The position numbers and the translations under genes are program-made. A DNA stretch of 9,724 nt, from contig DAOUUM010000072.1 of NCBI GenBank assembly GCA_030668165.1, forward strand, positions 1-9,724. Reading direction: 5' to 3'. Numbering within the stretch: position 1 is the first letter of the stretch; every line of letters begins with the position of its first letter. Origin of the DNA: Candidatus Heimdallarchaeota archaeon (GTDB lineage Archaea > Asgardarchaeota > Heimdallarchaeia > Heimdallarchaeales > Kariarchaeaceae). Positions 1 through 7,221 of the stretch are shown here, in pieces. The notes under the pieces are model-generated. The model searched no databases, had not been told where the DNA came from, and saw only the letters and a program-made list of their open reading frames with translations.

Positions 1-580
1 AGAATGAGAACTTATCAATGATCTCTGGTTTGGTAACCTCATCAAGGTAATCTGATAAGAGATCAATATACTTGCCTCCCTGAATAGGTAGGGTCCAATT
101 AACAATAGATCCCTCAAATAGAGGTATGGATTGTTGCAGATTTTTCAGGGTTGTCTCATTCCTTTGCATCGCTTCTTTGTGAGTGATGTTATAACCTATT
201 GGATGGTCCATGATAACTCCAATTTCAGTCTCCACATGATTTTGGATCTCCATGGTAGATTCAACAGTTAGATCAATATCTCCATACATCATGTATTGGT
301 AGGCCCCGGAATCCATCATTACCAGACCATCATATTCCAAATAATCATGTATTTTTGGATAATCTTTGATCTTTTTATCTCCCATTCTCTTGCTCATCAA
401 ATAGGCAGAGCTGATCACCTGGTCATAGCCAAATTTAGTTTTAAGATCGGAAATCTTGATGTCCTGTTTGAAAGGATCCACCACCGGAAAAAGGGCTGGA
501 GTACTCATTTTATGATCTTGAGTTTCATACACACCGATCTTTGCCAATCCATCCCAAGTCTTGATAGAGAATGAAGCCAT
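1..580 (-). CDS. tgtA: tRNA-guanine(15) transglycosylase, archaeosine type (5' part, cut by window start)
   Basis: The enzyme replaces guanine at position 15 of the tRNA D-loop with preQ0, the first tRNA step of archaeosine synthesis. The reverse strand reads open for 193 codons from ATG at 580 to the window edge. Visible family features are an N-terminal 'TPALFPVVDP' strand (residues 27-36), then 'VMMDSGAYQ' (87-95) followed by YGDI. The Asp in this DSG(A/G/S)(F/Y)Q motif (D90) is a conserved active-site residue of TGT enzymes. 'LPIQGG' lies near residues 168-173. This is the N-terminal part of the TIM-barrel catalytic domain; the rest, including the nucleophilic Asp, lies outside the window. 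It diverges from the Lsm gene. TGT family membership is firm. The archaeosine (rather than queuine) assignment rests on the YGD context and the archaeal neighbours. A DNA-modifying DpdA-type relative is less likely. Confidence 0.82.
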   Translation of the reverse strand, partial: MASFSIKTWDGLAKIGVYETQDHKMSTPALFPVVDPFKQDIKISDLKTKFGYDQVISSAYLMSKRMGDKKIKDYPKIHDYLEYDGLVMMDSGAYQYMMYGDIDLTVESTMEIQNHVETEIGVIMDHPIGYNITHKEAMQRNETTLKNLQQSIPLFEGSIVNWTLPIQGGKYIDLLSDYLDEVTKPEIIDKFSF

Positions 581-600
581 ATATTTATCTTAAGCGCTCA

Positions 601-612
601 ATTTTTAATTTG
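601..612 (-). promoter_or_regulatory. TATA-like box of tgtA
   Basis: Read on the minus strand this is AAATTAAAAATT, centred about 26 bases before the tgtA ATG. That is the spacing expected if the transcript starts at or very near the start codon. No Shine-Dalgarno sequence precedes the ATG. The assignment rests on position and composition only, in an AT-rich gap. Confidence 0.4.
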
Positions 613-716
613 ATTGATATGATATAGACAATAAAATTAACTTACAGAAAAATAATTGATTCAAAAAACTGCAAATTATCGGAACTGATATGTATACTAA
701 AATTAATTCGTGGATT

Positions 717-721
717 AGGAG
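717..721 (+). promoter_or_regulatory. Shine-Dalgarno sequence of the Lsm gene
   Basis: AGGAG lies eight bases before the ATG at 730 and supports that start. It contrasts with most other genes here, which lack a ribosome binding site. A TATA-like stretch (CTAAAATTA, about 697-705) sits just upstream, so the leader would be short. Confidence 0.6.
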
Positions 722-729
722 AATTAATT

Positions 730-1173
730 ATGAGTTTAAATCTTAACAAAGCGTTTAAAACAGAAATGAATGCATTTGTGAACAAAAATGTAATCGTAAC
801 CACCAAAGATGGTACGAAAATCCAAGGCCTACTCATTGGAATGAATGATAATGATCTTTCCGTTATAATTGGCAACTCCACAGAAGGTGAAGATAGCAGT
901 CACAGGACATTTGTATCTGGTTCCGTTATCGCTAAAATGACCCTTGGAGAGATTCCTTTTGACATCGGAAGCCTTCGTATGGAGCTTGAGAAAGTGTTCA
1001 AGAAGAGCGGAGTCAGATATTTTGCTGAGTCCAGAACAATTGTTGTTATGGATCGTTATAGGGTTACAGAATCTTCTGTTGAAGGTGATGAGGGTCCAAT
1101 TGGTGATAGAATCAAAAGGATTTGGAGTAATTTCAAAGCTGAACAAGAAGATGAGAAAAAACCTGAGGAATAA
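730..1173 (+). CDS. Sm-like (Lsm/SmAP) RNA-binding protein with C-terminal extension, SmAP3-like
   Basis: The 147-residue product looks like an archaeal Sm-like protein, which would form a ring that binds U-rich RNA. The Sm1 region covers about residues 14-50 (VIVTTKDGTKIQGLLIG, then NDLSVIIGN), with the usual hydrophobic strands and a Gly in strand 2. The Sm2 region is about 58-74 (TFVSGSVIAKMTLGE), where VSG stands in for the canonical I/V-R-G. Standard archaeal Lsm proteins are about 75-80 residues. Here residues 75-115 add an alpha/beta segment (LRMELEKVF, then VRYFAESRTIVVMDRYRV), matching the SmAP3 plan of an Sm fold plus Lsm_C domain. The last 35 residues are charged and probably flexible (EQEDEKKPEE). 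The start has a good Shine-Dalgarno sequence. The gene is monocistronic and divergent from tgtA. Family assignment is good; the specific RNA partners are unknown. Confidence 0.8.
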   Translation: MSLNLNKAFKTEMNAFVNKNVIVTTKDGTKIQGLLIGMNDNDLSVIIGNSTEGEDSSHRTFVSGSVIAKMTLGEIPFDIGSLRMELEKVFKKSGVRYFAESRTIVVMDRYRVTESSVEGDEGPIGDRIKRIWSNFKAEQEDEKKPEE

Positions 1174-1313
1174 TTAAATATAAAAAATTAAAAATAAATT
1201 TCTAAAATAAATAATTGTGAAACCATATTATATTCAAAAATTCTCCCAAAATGGTCGCACATAGTATAGAGATTAATTTATCACTCGATTAATAAATACG
1301 GGTATACAGAATC

Positions 1314-1321
1314 CTTTTATG
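1314..1321 (+). promoter_or_regulatory. TATA-like box of the methyltransferase gene
   Basis: CTTTTATG begins 28 bases before the ATG at 1342. The same string, extended to CTTTTATGA, begins 29 bases before the preferred gatD start. This suggests a shared archaeal core promoter and a leaderless mRNA. Confidence 0.45.
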
Positions 1322-1341
1322 ATGCCCTACTTTATTTAATT

Positions 1342-2097
1342 ATGGATAAATGGAAGTATTTTGATATTACTCACCGATTCCACACATTTATGAATCCTCA
1401 GAGTCATGGGAGAATAGATGAGCTAATTGCATTAATAAATCTTCAAGACGGATCAGAGGTTCTAGATATTGGTTGTGGAAAAGGAGAATTGCTGATTCAT
1501 CTGGCAGCGTATGGAGATATTAAGGGTACAGGTGTGGACCTCTCCCCATTTGCCATTGCTGAGGGAAGAGAAAGGGCGAAAACTCGAGGACATGATAAAA
1601 ATATAGAGTTTATTGAGATGGAAGGAAAAGAATATACGGAGGAGTTAATTGATAAAAAATTCGATCTCACAGTTTGTATGGGTGCTTCCTGGATTTTTGA
1701 TGGACATGAAAATACTCTAAAAGCATTATCTAAGATCACAAAAGAAAATGGATTGATTATGAGTGGAGAACCATTTTGGAAGAAATTACCATCAGATAAT
1801 TACCTCACAGATACTGGGATAAATATTGGAGCCTATAATACTCATTCGGGGAACATTGTAGTAGCCGAAAAATTGGGCTTAAGACCAATATATGCACTAG
1901 TTAGTAATTTGGATGATTGGGATAAGTATGAACACCTGCAATGGTTAGGTGCTGATGATCATGTCCTTAAGCATCCAGAAGACCCAGATAATGAGGAACT
2001 CTTGAAGAAGGTCGCAAAGAGTTCAAAAGAATATTTGGAAGAGGGACGAGATGTATTTGGTTGGGCAATTTATGTTTTCAGGAATGTAAATATATAA
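1342..2097 (+). CDS. class I SAM-dependent methyltransferase, substrate unknown
   Basis: The 251-residue soluble protein has a Rossmann-type methyltransferase domain. Motif I is VLDIGCGKGE (residues 40-49), the glycine-rich SAM-binding loop. The acidic end of strand 2 is GTGVDLSP (62-69, D66), which should bind the ribose hydroxyls. Motif 'FDLTVCMGASWIF' (107-119) is strand 4, and 'SGEPFW' (141-146) follows strand 5. The C-terminal part (WDKYEHLQWLG, HPEDPDNEEL, GRDVFGWAIYVF) resembles a widespread type 11 methyltransferase subgroup whose substrates I cannot name. There is no membrane segment. The start is the first ATG, with a TATA-like box 28 bases upstream and no Shine-Dalgarno sequence. 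The 3' end faces the GNAT gene with a nine-base gap. It could act on a small molecule; nothing here points to RNA or protein. Confidence 0.8.
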   Translation: MDKWKYFDITHRFHTFMNPQSHGRIDELIALINLQDGSEVLDIGCGKGELLIHLAAYGDIKGTGVDLSPFAIAEGRERAKTRGHDKNIEFIEMEGKEYTEELIDKKFDLTVCMGASWIFDGHENTLKALSKITKENGLIMSGEPFWKKLPSDNYLTDTGINIGAYNTHSGNIVVAEKLGLRPIYALVSNLDDWDKYEHLQWLGADDHVLKHPEDPDNEELLKKVAKSSKEYLEEGRDVFGWAIYVFRNVNI

Positions 2098-2103
2098 AAA
2101 AAT
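2086..2103 (-). terminator. possible T-rich terminator of the GNAT gene
   Basis: On the minus strand, directly after the GNAT stop codon, the sequence reads a run of seven T followed by ATATATTT. T-rich tracts like this are the usual intrinsic termination signal in archaea. It overlaps the last codons of the convergent methyltransferase gene. It is a composition-based call only. Confidence 0.35.
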
Positions 2104-2106
2104 CTT

Positions 2107-2703
2107 CTAATTATATTCTGATTTTATCAAGGAGAAGAGAAGTTCGTTTTGAAAGTATCCATCAATCTTATATTTCTCCCTCATCGTTCCCTCCAGCATG
2201 AATCCGAGTCTTTCAAGTAATTTTTTTGATAGTAAATTATTCTCATTGGTAGTTGCCTCAATTCTATGGATCTCTAGATTGTCAAATAGATATGTTAGAA
2301 ACTCGAGTAAAGCCTCAAACATAAGATCTTTTCCCCAGTACTCTGGGGCCAGATCATAGCCAAGCTCTCCATTTCTGTGTTTATGATTCCAGGATAAGAA
2401 ACTCACAGTACCGATTAATTCACTTGTATCCCTTAGGACTATACCCATTTTGAATTCTCTCGAAAAAGGTGGTAAACAACTAATATCAAAATATTCTTTT
2501 GTTTCCTTGATGTTATTAAAGTGAAGAAGTGTGAAATGTGATATTTCAGGTCTCTGATAATGTGCATGAATAAATTCTAGATCACTACCATTCAATTGTC
2601 GAATGATTAATCTTTCAGTTTCTAATTGTGGAAGAATCTCCAGAGAATTACTATTCATTTTGTGTTTGTCGGAGGAATTATTATTTAAAATTTCCCAATT
2701 CAT
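2107..2703 (-). CDS. GNAT N-acetyltransferase, RimJ/RimL-like
   Basis: This is an acetyl-CoA-dependent acetyltransferase of the GNAT_3 type (198 residues). It opens with the family hallmark 'LETERLIIRQL' (residues 27-37). The acetyl-CoA-binding strand and loop are 'GELGYDLAPEYWGKDLMFEAL', followed by 'LFDNLEIHRIEATTNENNLLSKKLLERLGFMLEGTMREKY', the typical motif A/B end. The phosphate-binding loop normally reads Y-W-G-K-G; here the second Gly is Asp (WGKD), which may weaken cofactor binding. The target could be a ribosomal protein N-terminus, another protein or a small molecule. The start is uncertain. Met16 (ATG at 2658) would put the hallmark at the usual distance from the N-terminus, and the TATA-like box at 2716-2726 is too close to 2703 for a leaderless start there. 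It ends with TAG, the only terminal TAG in the window. It diverges from gatD. Confidence 0.82.
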   Translation of the reverse strand: MNWEILNNNSSDKHKMNSNSLEILPQLETERLIIRQLNGSDLEFIHAHYQRPEISHFTLLHFNNIKETKEYFDISCLPPFSREFKMGIVLRDTSELIGTVSFLSWNHKHRNGELGYDLAPEYWGKDLMFEALLEFLTYLFDNLEIHRIEATTNENNLLSKKLLERLGFMLEGTMREKYKIDGYFQNELLFSLIKSEYN

Positions 2704-2801
2704 CCGTCAAGGATATCATATAATTCGATTTTGAGTTTGATTATATTAATAATAAGAGAACACCTGTTATTATATCAAAAAATCTCTTCAGCAAAATAAA
2801 T

Positions 2802-2810
2802 CTTTTATGA
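2802..2810 (+). promoter_or_regulatory. TATA-like box of gatD-gatE, deciding the gatD start
   Basis: CTTTTATGA begins 29 bases before the ATG at 2831, as the same string does before the methyltransferase gene. If this is the TATA box, the upstream ATG at 2807 lies inside it and cannot be the start. A weaker AT-rich candidate for the 2807 start is TTATATCAAA at about 2769-2778, so the question is open. Confidence 0.45.
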
Positions 2811-2830
2811 AGATAATTCATTTTTCAGAT

Positions 2831-4222
2831 ATGGCAAAGAAAAAAGCCAAAATCACGACTACGACATCAATTTATGGTAATTATGTAAAGTGGTTAAAAG
2901 ATAAGTTTAAAGAGATAGAGGTGGTCCCAGGTGATGAAATTCATATCATCCAGGGGTCCAAAGATTTATCCGGAAATTTACTAGCACAAAGTGATTTGGG
3001 TGATCCTCAATCCATTCTTATTAAACTCGACAATGGATATAATGTGGGCATAAGGGCAACGAAAACAGTCAAATTGGAGAAGTTGTCTGGATCAGTGGAT
3101 CTTGAGAAATTTCAGGTTAGAGTACCATCCCAGAAGAAAAATTTACCAGAAATATCTCTTTTGGCTACTGGTGGTACTATCGCAAGTCGTATTGATTATG
3201 CAACAGGTGGTGTGGTGATGGCCATGGAACCTGAGGAGATATTTGCATCACTCCCAGAACTATTTGATGAGGTCTCATTTAAATCTGTCAAATCACTATT
3301 CTCGATGGGTTCTGAGGATCTAGCATCAAAGGAGTGGAGTGTGATTGCCAAGGATTCTGTGGAAGAATTGCAAAATGGAGTGAATGGAGTGGTTATTTCA
3401 CATGGTACAGATACCATGGGTTACACTGCAGCTGCCTTATCCTTTATGATCCGTGATATCAATGCTCCTGTCATACTCACCGGTGCCCAGAGATCCAGTG
3501 ATAGGGGATCGTTTGATGGTGCATCAAATCTTATCGCAGCTACTCGATCCGCAGCAAATGCAGATATTGCAAGTGTCATGGTTGCCATGCATGAGACTTC
3601 AAATGATGATTATATTCAATTATCCAGGGGCACACGCGTTAGAAAGAACCATACTACCAGAAGGGATGCATTTCAGGTAATAGGGGAACAGGCATTTGCA
3701 AGGGTAGATAATGATGGTAAACTAACCGAGATTCATAATGAATTGCCAAGAAGAAATGATCTTGAACCATATGCAAACACGAATTATGACGATAGTGCTG
3801 CATTAATCAAGATATATCCCGGAATACCTCCAGAAATACTTGAATTCTATATTGATAAGGGTTCAAAGGGTATAATTGTAGAGGGAACTGGATTGGGTCA
3901 CGTCGCCACATTCCCAGCAGAGGGACAGGAGTCAAGGAATTTTATGTCTGCTATAGAACGAGCGATAGAGGATGATATTTTCATTGGCATGACCAGTCAG
4001 TGCATCTATGGAAGAGTGCATCCCTATGTTTATCGGGCCACAAGGACCGGATACATGGCTGGAATTACTTATCTGAGTGATATGATTTCTGAGACTGCAT
4101 TGGTTAAGCTGGGATGGGTTCTGGGAAATTATCAGAATACAGATGATGTTAAAGAACAAATGATAACCAATTATGCAGGTGAGATAACCCGTGCAAGTAT
4201 TTATCAGAGGAGGAATGATTGA
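2831..4222 (+). CDS. gatD: Glu-tRNA(Gln) amidotransferase subunit D (asparaginase-like)
   Basis: GatD hydrolyses glutamine and feeds ammonia to GatE, which converts Glu-tRNA(Gln) to Gln-tRNA(Gln) in archaea. Numbered from Met at 2831 (463 residues), the N-terminus holds the GatD-specific small beta-barrel (about 10-85; 'VVPGDEIHII', 'IKLDNGYNVGI'). The type I/II asparaginase domain follows. The catalytic residues are present: T116 in 'ATGGTIAS', T193-D194 in 'SHGTDTMGYTAA', and K272 in 'RGTRVRKNHTTRRD'. Their spacing (77, 78 and 156) is close to the known Methanothermobacter GatD residues (101, 177, 178, 254). 'TGAQRSSDRGSFDGASN' is another family signature. ATG 2831 is preferred because of the promoter spacing and the length before the barrel; ATG 2807 would add eight residues. 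The stop overlaps the gatE start. Confidence 0.96.
   Translation: MAKKKAKITTTTSIYGNYVKWLKDKFKEIEVVPGDEIHIIQGSKDLSGNLLAQSDLGDPQSILIKLDNGYNVGIRATKTVKLEKLSGSVDLEKFQVRVPSQKKNLPEISLLATGGTIASRIDYATGGVVMAMEPEEIFASLPELFDEVSFKSVKSLFSMGSEDLASKEWSVIAKDSVEELQNGVNGVVISHGTDTMGYTAAALSFMIRDINAPVILTGAQRSSDRGSFDGASNLIAATRSAANADIASVMVAMHETSNDDYIQLSRGTRVRKNHTTRRDAFQVIGEQAFARVDNDGKLTEIHNELPRRNDLEPYANTNYDDSAALIKIYPGIPPEILEFYIDKGSKGIIVEGTGLGHVATFPAEGQESRNFMSAIERAIEDDIFIGMTSQCIYGRVHPYVYRATRTGYMAGITYLSDMISETALVKLGWVLGNYQNTDDVKEQMITNYAGEITRASIYQRRND
4207..4213 (+). promoter_or_regulatory. strong Shine-Dalgarno sequence of gatE
   Basis: GAGGAGG sits eight bases before the gatE ATG at 4222, inside the last codons of gatD. 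With the TGATG stop/start overlap it indicates translational coupling of the two subunits. It fixes the start at 4222 rather than at the TTG at 4219. Confidence 0.8.
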
Positions 4223-6204
4223 TGGTTGAAAAATTTAAGGTTGAAGCACCAACAGATATTGATTATGAAAAAGAGGGAATGATGTGTGGGCTCGAATTTC
4301 ATCAACAATTATTAGCTCCATATGATGACAGAGAAGTTAGCAAAGTCAATGGGAGCAAGTTATTCTGTAGTTGTCCTGCCATAATACGTGAGGATGATGC
4401 AGATTTCACCGTGCAACGGCAATTTAGAGCAGTTTCTGGAGAAACTGGAGATATAGATATATCTGCTCAATTTGAGAAATTAAAACAAGCTGAGACAATT
4501 TACGAAGGATTTGAAGATACAAATTGTCTGATCGAGTTGGATGAAGAACCAATTTTACCAATCAATGAGGAGGCACTTTACAGATCGCTAGCAATAGCCA
4601 AGAATATATTTGGATTGGAGCTAGTTGACGAGTTATTGATCTCAAGAAAGACAATAATTGATGGATCCAACACTTCCGGATTTCAACGAACCTCTCAGAT
4701 TGCCTACATATCAAATAAATCATTTATAGAGGTGGATGGTAAGAAAATAGGGATTTACCAGGCCAATTTGGAAGAGGATTCTGCAAAAAATGTGGGAAGA
4801 GAGGGAAACATAAGAAAATTCAGATTAGATAGGTTGGGAATTCCATTGATAGAGATTGCAACCTCTCCTGATATTCGTTCACCTGAGGAATCCATGCATA
4901 CTGCGGCTAGAATTGGGGAGTTATTAAGAACAACCGGGTTTGTCAGACGTGGTCAGGGTACCATTAGACAGGATCTCAATGTTTCAATTAAGAAAGGAAC
5001 TCGTATTGAAATCAAGGGAGTTTCTGAACTTGATTTGTTACCCACATATGTTCAGAATGAATCAATCCGACAGTATAGGATGGTTGAATTACTAGAAATC
5101 CTGAGAAATAGGGAATTCGGTTTGGACTCAGTTGATGAATTGAAATCAGTGGATCTAACTAAATTATACAAAAATACTGAGGCAAAATTTGTCAAGACTG
5201 CATTGAAGAAGAAACAAAAGGTAATTGGAACTATATTACCCAAGATGAAAGGATTGATCAACTTTGAATTGCAACCTAACTATCGATTGGGCACTGAGAT
5301 ATCTGAGGTAGCCAAAGTTATCGCAGGTGTTGGAGGCATTCTCCACAGCGATGAATTACCCAAATATGGTATAAGTCAGGAAGAAGTAGACAAGACTAAC
5401 AAAGAACTAAAATTAGCAGATAATGATGGATTCATTCTAGTGATCGGTCCGGAAAAACTTGGAAGAAGAGCAATAGAGGGTGTGAAAAGTGTAATGACAA
5501 TGTGGATGTCCTCCAAAGGGCTCATACCCGAGGTTCGGGCACCAAGGGCAGATGGGACTACTGGTTACCTTAGACCACTTCCCGGAAAAGCCAGAATGTA
5601 CCCAGAAACTGATATCAAACCCATCCTACTATCAAAAGAATTACTGAAAAGAATCAATGATACTGTTTTTGAAATGCCGGAAGATAGAGTGAAGCGGTAT
5701 AAATCAGATCTAAAAATATCAGTTGAGTTGGCTCATCAACTTGCAATCCATCCACAAAATACTCTTTTTGAAGAATTAGCCACATCCCATGAAGTTGAAC
5801 CCAAATTGATAGCAAACACCATACTATCCACATTTGTGGATTTAAGAAGACAGGAGTATGCCATTGAAAAGGTAACCACTCAAAATCTTCATGATATTTT
5901 TGAGGCAATTGCCCAAGGTGAAATATCAAAAAGTTCCATTGAGGATTTATTAATCGGAATTAGTAAGACACAGAAACCAATCCCAATCAAGAAACATATA
6001 GAAAATCTTGGTCTCAAGAAAATAGATGATTCTGCAATTCGCGATGTAATTATCAAGGTTATAGAGGAGAATCCCTCATATCTTGAAAGAGGTATGGGTG
6101 CCATGAAACCACTGATGGGTAAGGCCATGGGAAAACTTGGTGGCAAAGCCGATGGTAAAACCGTATCGACAATTGTCAAAGAAGAACTGTCAAAAAGAAT
6201 CTGA
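4222..6204 (+). CDS. gatE: Glu-tRNA(Gln) amidotransferase subunit E
   Basis: GatE binds Glu-tRNA(Gln), phosphorylates the attached glutamate with ATP and amidates it with ammonia from GatD. The 660-residue product has the full GatB/GatE cradle: 'GLEFHQQL' (23-30), the cysteine pair in 'KLFCSCP' (46-52), 'TSGFQRTSQI' (151-160), 'LEEDSAK' (183-189), 'DRLGIPLIEIAT' (203-214), 'GQGTIRQDLNVSI' (244-256) and 'EIKGV' (263-267). Residues about 310-440 are the GAD-like insert, shared with bacterial AspRS and absent from GatB. This insert separates GatE from GatB. The cradle resumes with 'YLRPLPGKARMYPETDI' (449-465). The C-terminal 120 or so residues form the tRNA-binding helical/YqeY part, ending 'GKADGKTVSTIVKEELSKRI'. 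The gene starts within the gatD stop (TGATG) behind a strong Shine-Dalgarno sequence. Length and motifs are normal and no defect is seen. Confidence 0.97.
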   Translation: MVEKFKVEAPTDIDYEKEGMMCGLEFHQQLLAPYDDREVSKVNGSKLFCSCPAIIREDDADFTVQRQFRAVSGETGDIDISAQFEKLKQAETIYEGFEDTNCLIELDEEPILPINEEALYRSLAIAKNIFGLELVDELLISRKTIIDGSNTSGFQRTSQIAYISNKSFIEVDGKKIGIYQANLEEDSAKNVGREGNIRKFRLDRLGIPLIEIATSPDIRSPEESMHTAARIGELLRTTGFVRRGQGTIRQDLNVSIKKGTRIEIKGVSELDLLPTYVQNESIRQYRMVELLEILRNREFGLDSVDELKSVDLTKLYKNTEAKFVKTALKKKQKVIGTILPKMKGLINFELQPNYRLGTEISEVAKVIAGVGGILHSDELPKYGISQEEVDKTNKELKLADNDGFILVIGPEKLGRRAIEGVKSVMTMWMSSKGLIPEVRAPRADGTTGYLRPLPGKARMYPETDIKPILLSKELLKRINDTVFEMPEDRVKRYKSDLKISVELAHQLAIHPQNTLFEELATSHEVEPKLIANTILSTFVDLRRQEYAIEKVTTQNLHDIFEAIAQGEISKSSIEDLLIGISKTQKPIPIKKHIENLGLKKIDDSAIRDVIIKVIEENPSYLERGMGAMKPLMGKAMGKLGGKADGKTVSTIVKEELSKRI

Positions 6205-6380
6205 CGAGAAACCTGTAACAGTTATTGATAATATTTCAAGATAATATCGTGCAATAAACCATGAAAAACTATATGCAATTAATAATTCTGACGATCATAA
6301 AATTCCATTAGAACCTCTCAAATATTCATATAATTAATATGCGCAATAAATCACATATGATCTAGGGAATACTAGAGTTT

Positions 6381-6389
6381 TTATTATAA
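6381..6389 (+). promoter_or_regulatory. TATA-like box of the winged-helix gene
   Basis: TTATTATAA, preceded by a T run, lies about 27-35 bases before the ATG at 6416. It fits a leaderless start there and argues against the in-frame TTG at 6392, which would fall too close to the box. It is the only clear signal in the 211-base gap after gatE. Confidence 0.45.
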
Positions 6390-6415
6390 GATTGGTAATA
6401 TGTATTTGGAAGATT

Positions 6416-6904
6416 ATGGTCAAGCCATCAGAGATTACCTTACCCGACGGTACTGTTATCAAAGTGTCCCCAGATATGACACCCGATCAGATAACAGCAA
6501 TGATTTCTGCTGTCAAACTGACAAGTTCAATTCCCACATCACCAAGATTGGAACCTGAAATTGAACAGAGTGGAATAACATACATAGACGATCGAACTGT
6601 AGATGAAATATGGAATTCTTCAAAACGGGAGCGAGTTGCTTTATTCATCAGAACTTTCATGGCTGAGACTCTTTGGTTCAATGCCAAGGATATCCAAGAC
6701 CAACAATTGGCTATTACTGGTACATTATCACTTGGAGAAACCTCAGCAATCAGTACATATCTAACAAGATTATATGAATCAGCATTTTTGGATCGTAAAA
6801 AACAAGGAACTCGAAATGTACACTATCGAGTGACACCCAAACTATCATTGGAATATCCCTTAATGGAAACATCCCATTTTCAAGTGCTATTGCAGAAATT
6901 ATGA
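6416..6904 (+). CDS. small winged-helix protein with an N-terminal 'LPDGT' domain, function unknown
   Basis: The 162-residue product is not a protein I can name. The first 35 residues ('ITLPDGTVIKVSPDMTPDQITAMISAV') look like a small beta-hairpin plus helix, a module I associate with short hypothetical proteins. Residues 36-65 are a Pro/Glu-rich linker. From about 66 to 142 the pattern resembles a winged helix: a first helix ('SKRERVALFIRTFM'), a likely recognition helix ('ETSAISTYLTRLYESAFL') and a basic wing ('DRKKQGTRNVHYRVTP'). This suggests DNA binding or a protein-interaction role. There are no cysteines and no membrane segments. The start is the ATG at 6416, chosen from the TATA spacing. 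It has its own promoter 211 bases after gatE and converges on the Urm1-like gene with a 28-base gap. Confidence 0.6.
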   Translation: MVKPSEITLPDGTVIKVSPDMTPDQITAMISAVKLTSSIPTSPRLEPEIEQSGITYIDDRTVDEIWNSSKRERVALFIRTFMAETLWFNAKDIQDQQLAITGTLSLGETSAISTYLTRLYESAFLDRKKQGTRNVHYRVTPKLSLEYPLMETSHFQVLLQKL

Positions 6905-6932
6905 GTTAATAATATCTAAATTTTATGATGAA

Positions 6933-7211
6933 TTATCCACCGTGAAGAATAGGAACAATCCTGATCTCAAGCTCTTCATCTAATTTATTATCTAATAGTC
7001 CGAGACTAGCCAATTCTGCACCTTCTGCGATATATAATATGCCAGGTCTGGCTTTTTTATCCTTTAGACAAAGATTCATGAGATCTGGATACGAATCCAG
7101 TAATGAATTCATGGCCTCAAGTATAGTGATTTCTTTGAACTCTCCGTCAATCACTGAGGGTGTGCCCTCAACATGAATACTCGGGTGTACTTTGATTCTC
7201 AGGGTTGGCAT
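6933..7211 (-). CDS. Urm1-like ubiquitin-fold protein ending in His-Gly-Gly
   Basis: This 92-residue protein has the beta-grasp pattern of MoaD, ThiS, SAMP and Urm1: a first strand 'TLRIKVHPSI', a helix 'ILEAMNSLLDSYPDL' (30-44), and a C-terminal strand running into a free diglycine. It looks closest to Urm1 because of 'ARPGILYI' (54-61), the equivalent of Urm1 R-P-G-I, and the last residues 'ILHGG', like the LHGG end of eukaryotic Urm1. After adenylation by an E1-like enzyme the C-terminal Gly could carry sulfur (tRNA thiolation or cofactors) or be joined to protein lysines; Sulfolobus Urm1 is reported to link to the proteasome. ATG 7211 is preferred over an upstream in-frame ATG at 7268, which would extend into the PAC2 gene. 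It follows PAC2 by 10 bases, with a weak AAGGT ribosome site. No E1 or JAMM protease is in view. A MoaD role cannot be excluded. Confidence 0.78.
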   Translation of the reverse strand: MPTLRIKVHPSIHVEGTPSVIDGEFKEITILEAMNSLLDSYPDLMNLCLKDKKARPGILYIAEGAELASLGLLDNKLDEELEIRIVPILHGG

Positions 7212-7221
7212 GGCTGGGACC

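Noticed and set aside
296..574. Open frame on the plus strand opposite tgtA
   Set aside because: It is antisense to a clear TGT reading frame and has no recognisable protein features.
829..1146. Minus-strand frame inside the Lsm gene
   Set aside because: The Lsm frame on the plus strand has family motifs and a ribosome site; the antisense frame has neither.
1174..1341. Gap between the Lsm and methyltransferase genes, checked for an RNA gene or repeat
   Set aside because: It has a short repeated GATTAAT and AT-rich DNA but no tRNA-like stems, no long open frame and no clear structure beyond the methyltransferase promoter.
4219..4221. TTG as the gatE start
   Set aside because: The adjacent ATG at 4222 has ideal Shine-Dalgarno spacing and is the stronger codon.
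6205..6380. Gap after gatE, checked for a terminator or small RNA
   Set aside because: Only tiny AT-rich palindromes (such as TTAT-TG-ATAA) and no T run or stable stem were seen.
6392..6415. TTG start eight codons before the chosen start of the winged-helix protein
   Set aside because: It lies only a few bases after the TATA-like box. The ATG at 6416 fits promoter spacing and the start of the conserved-looking domain.
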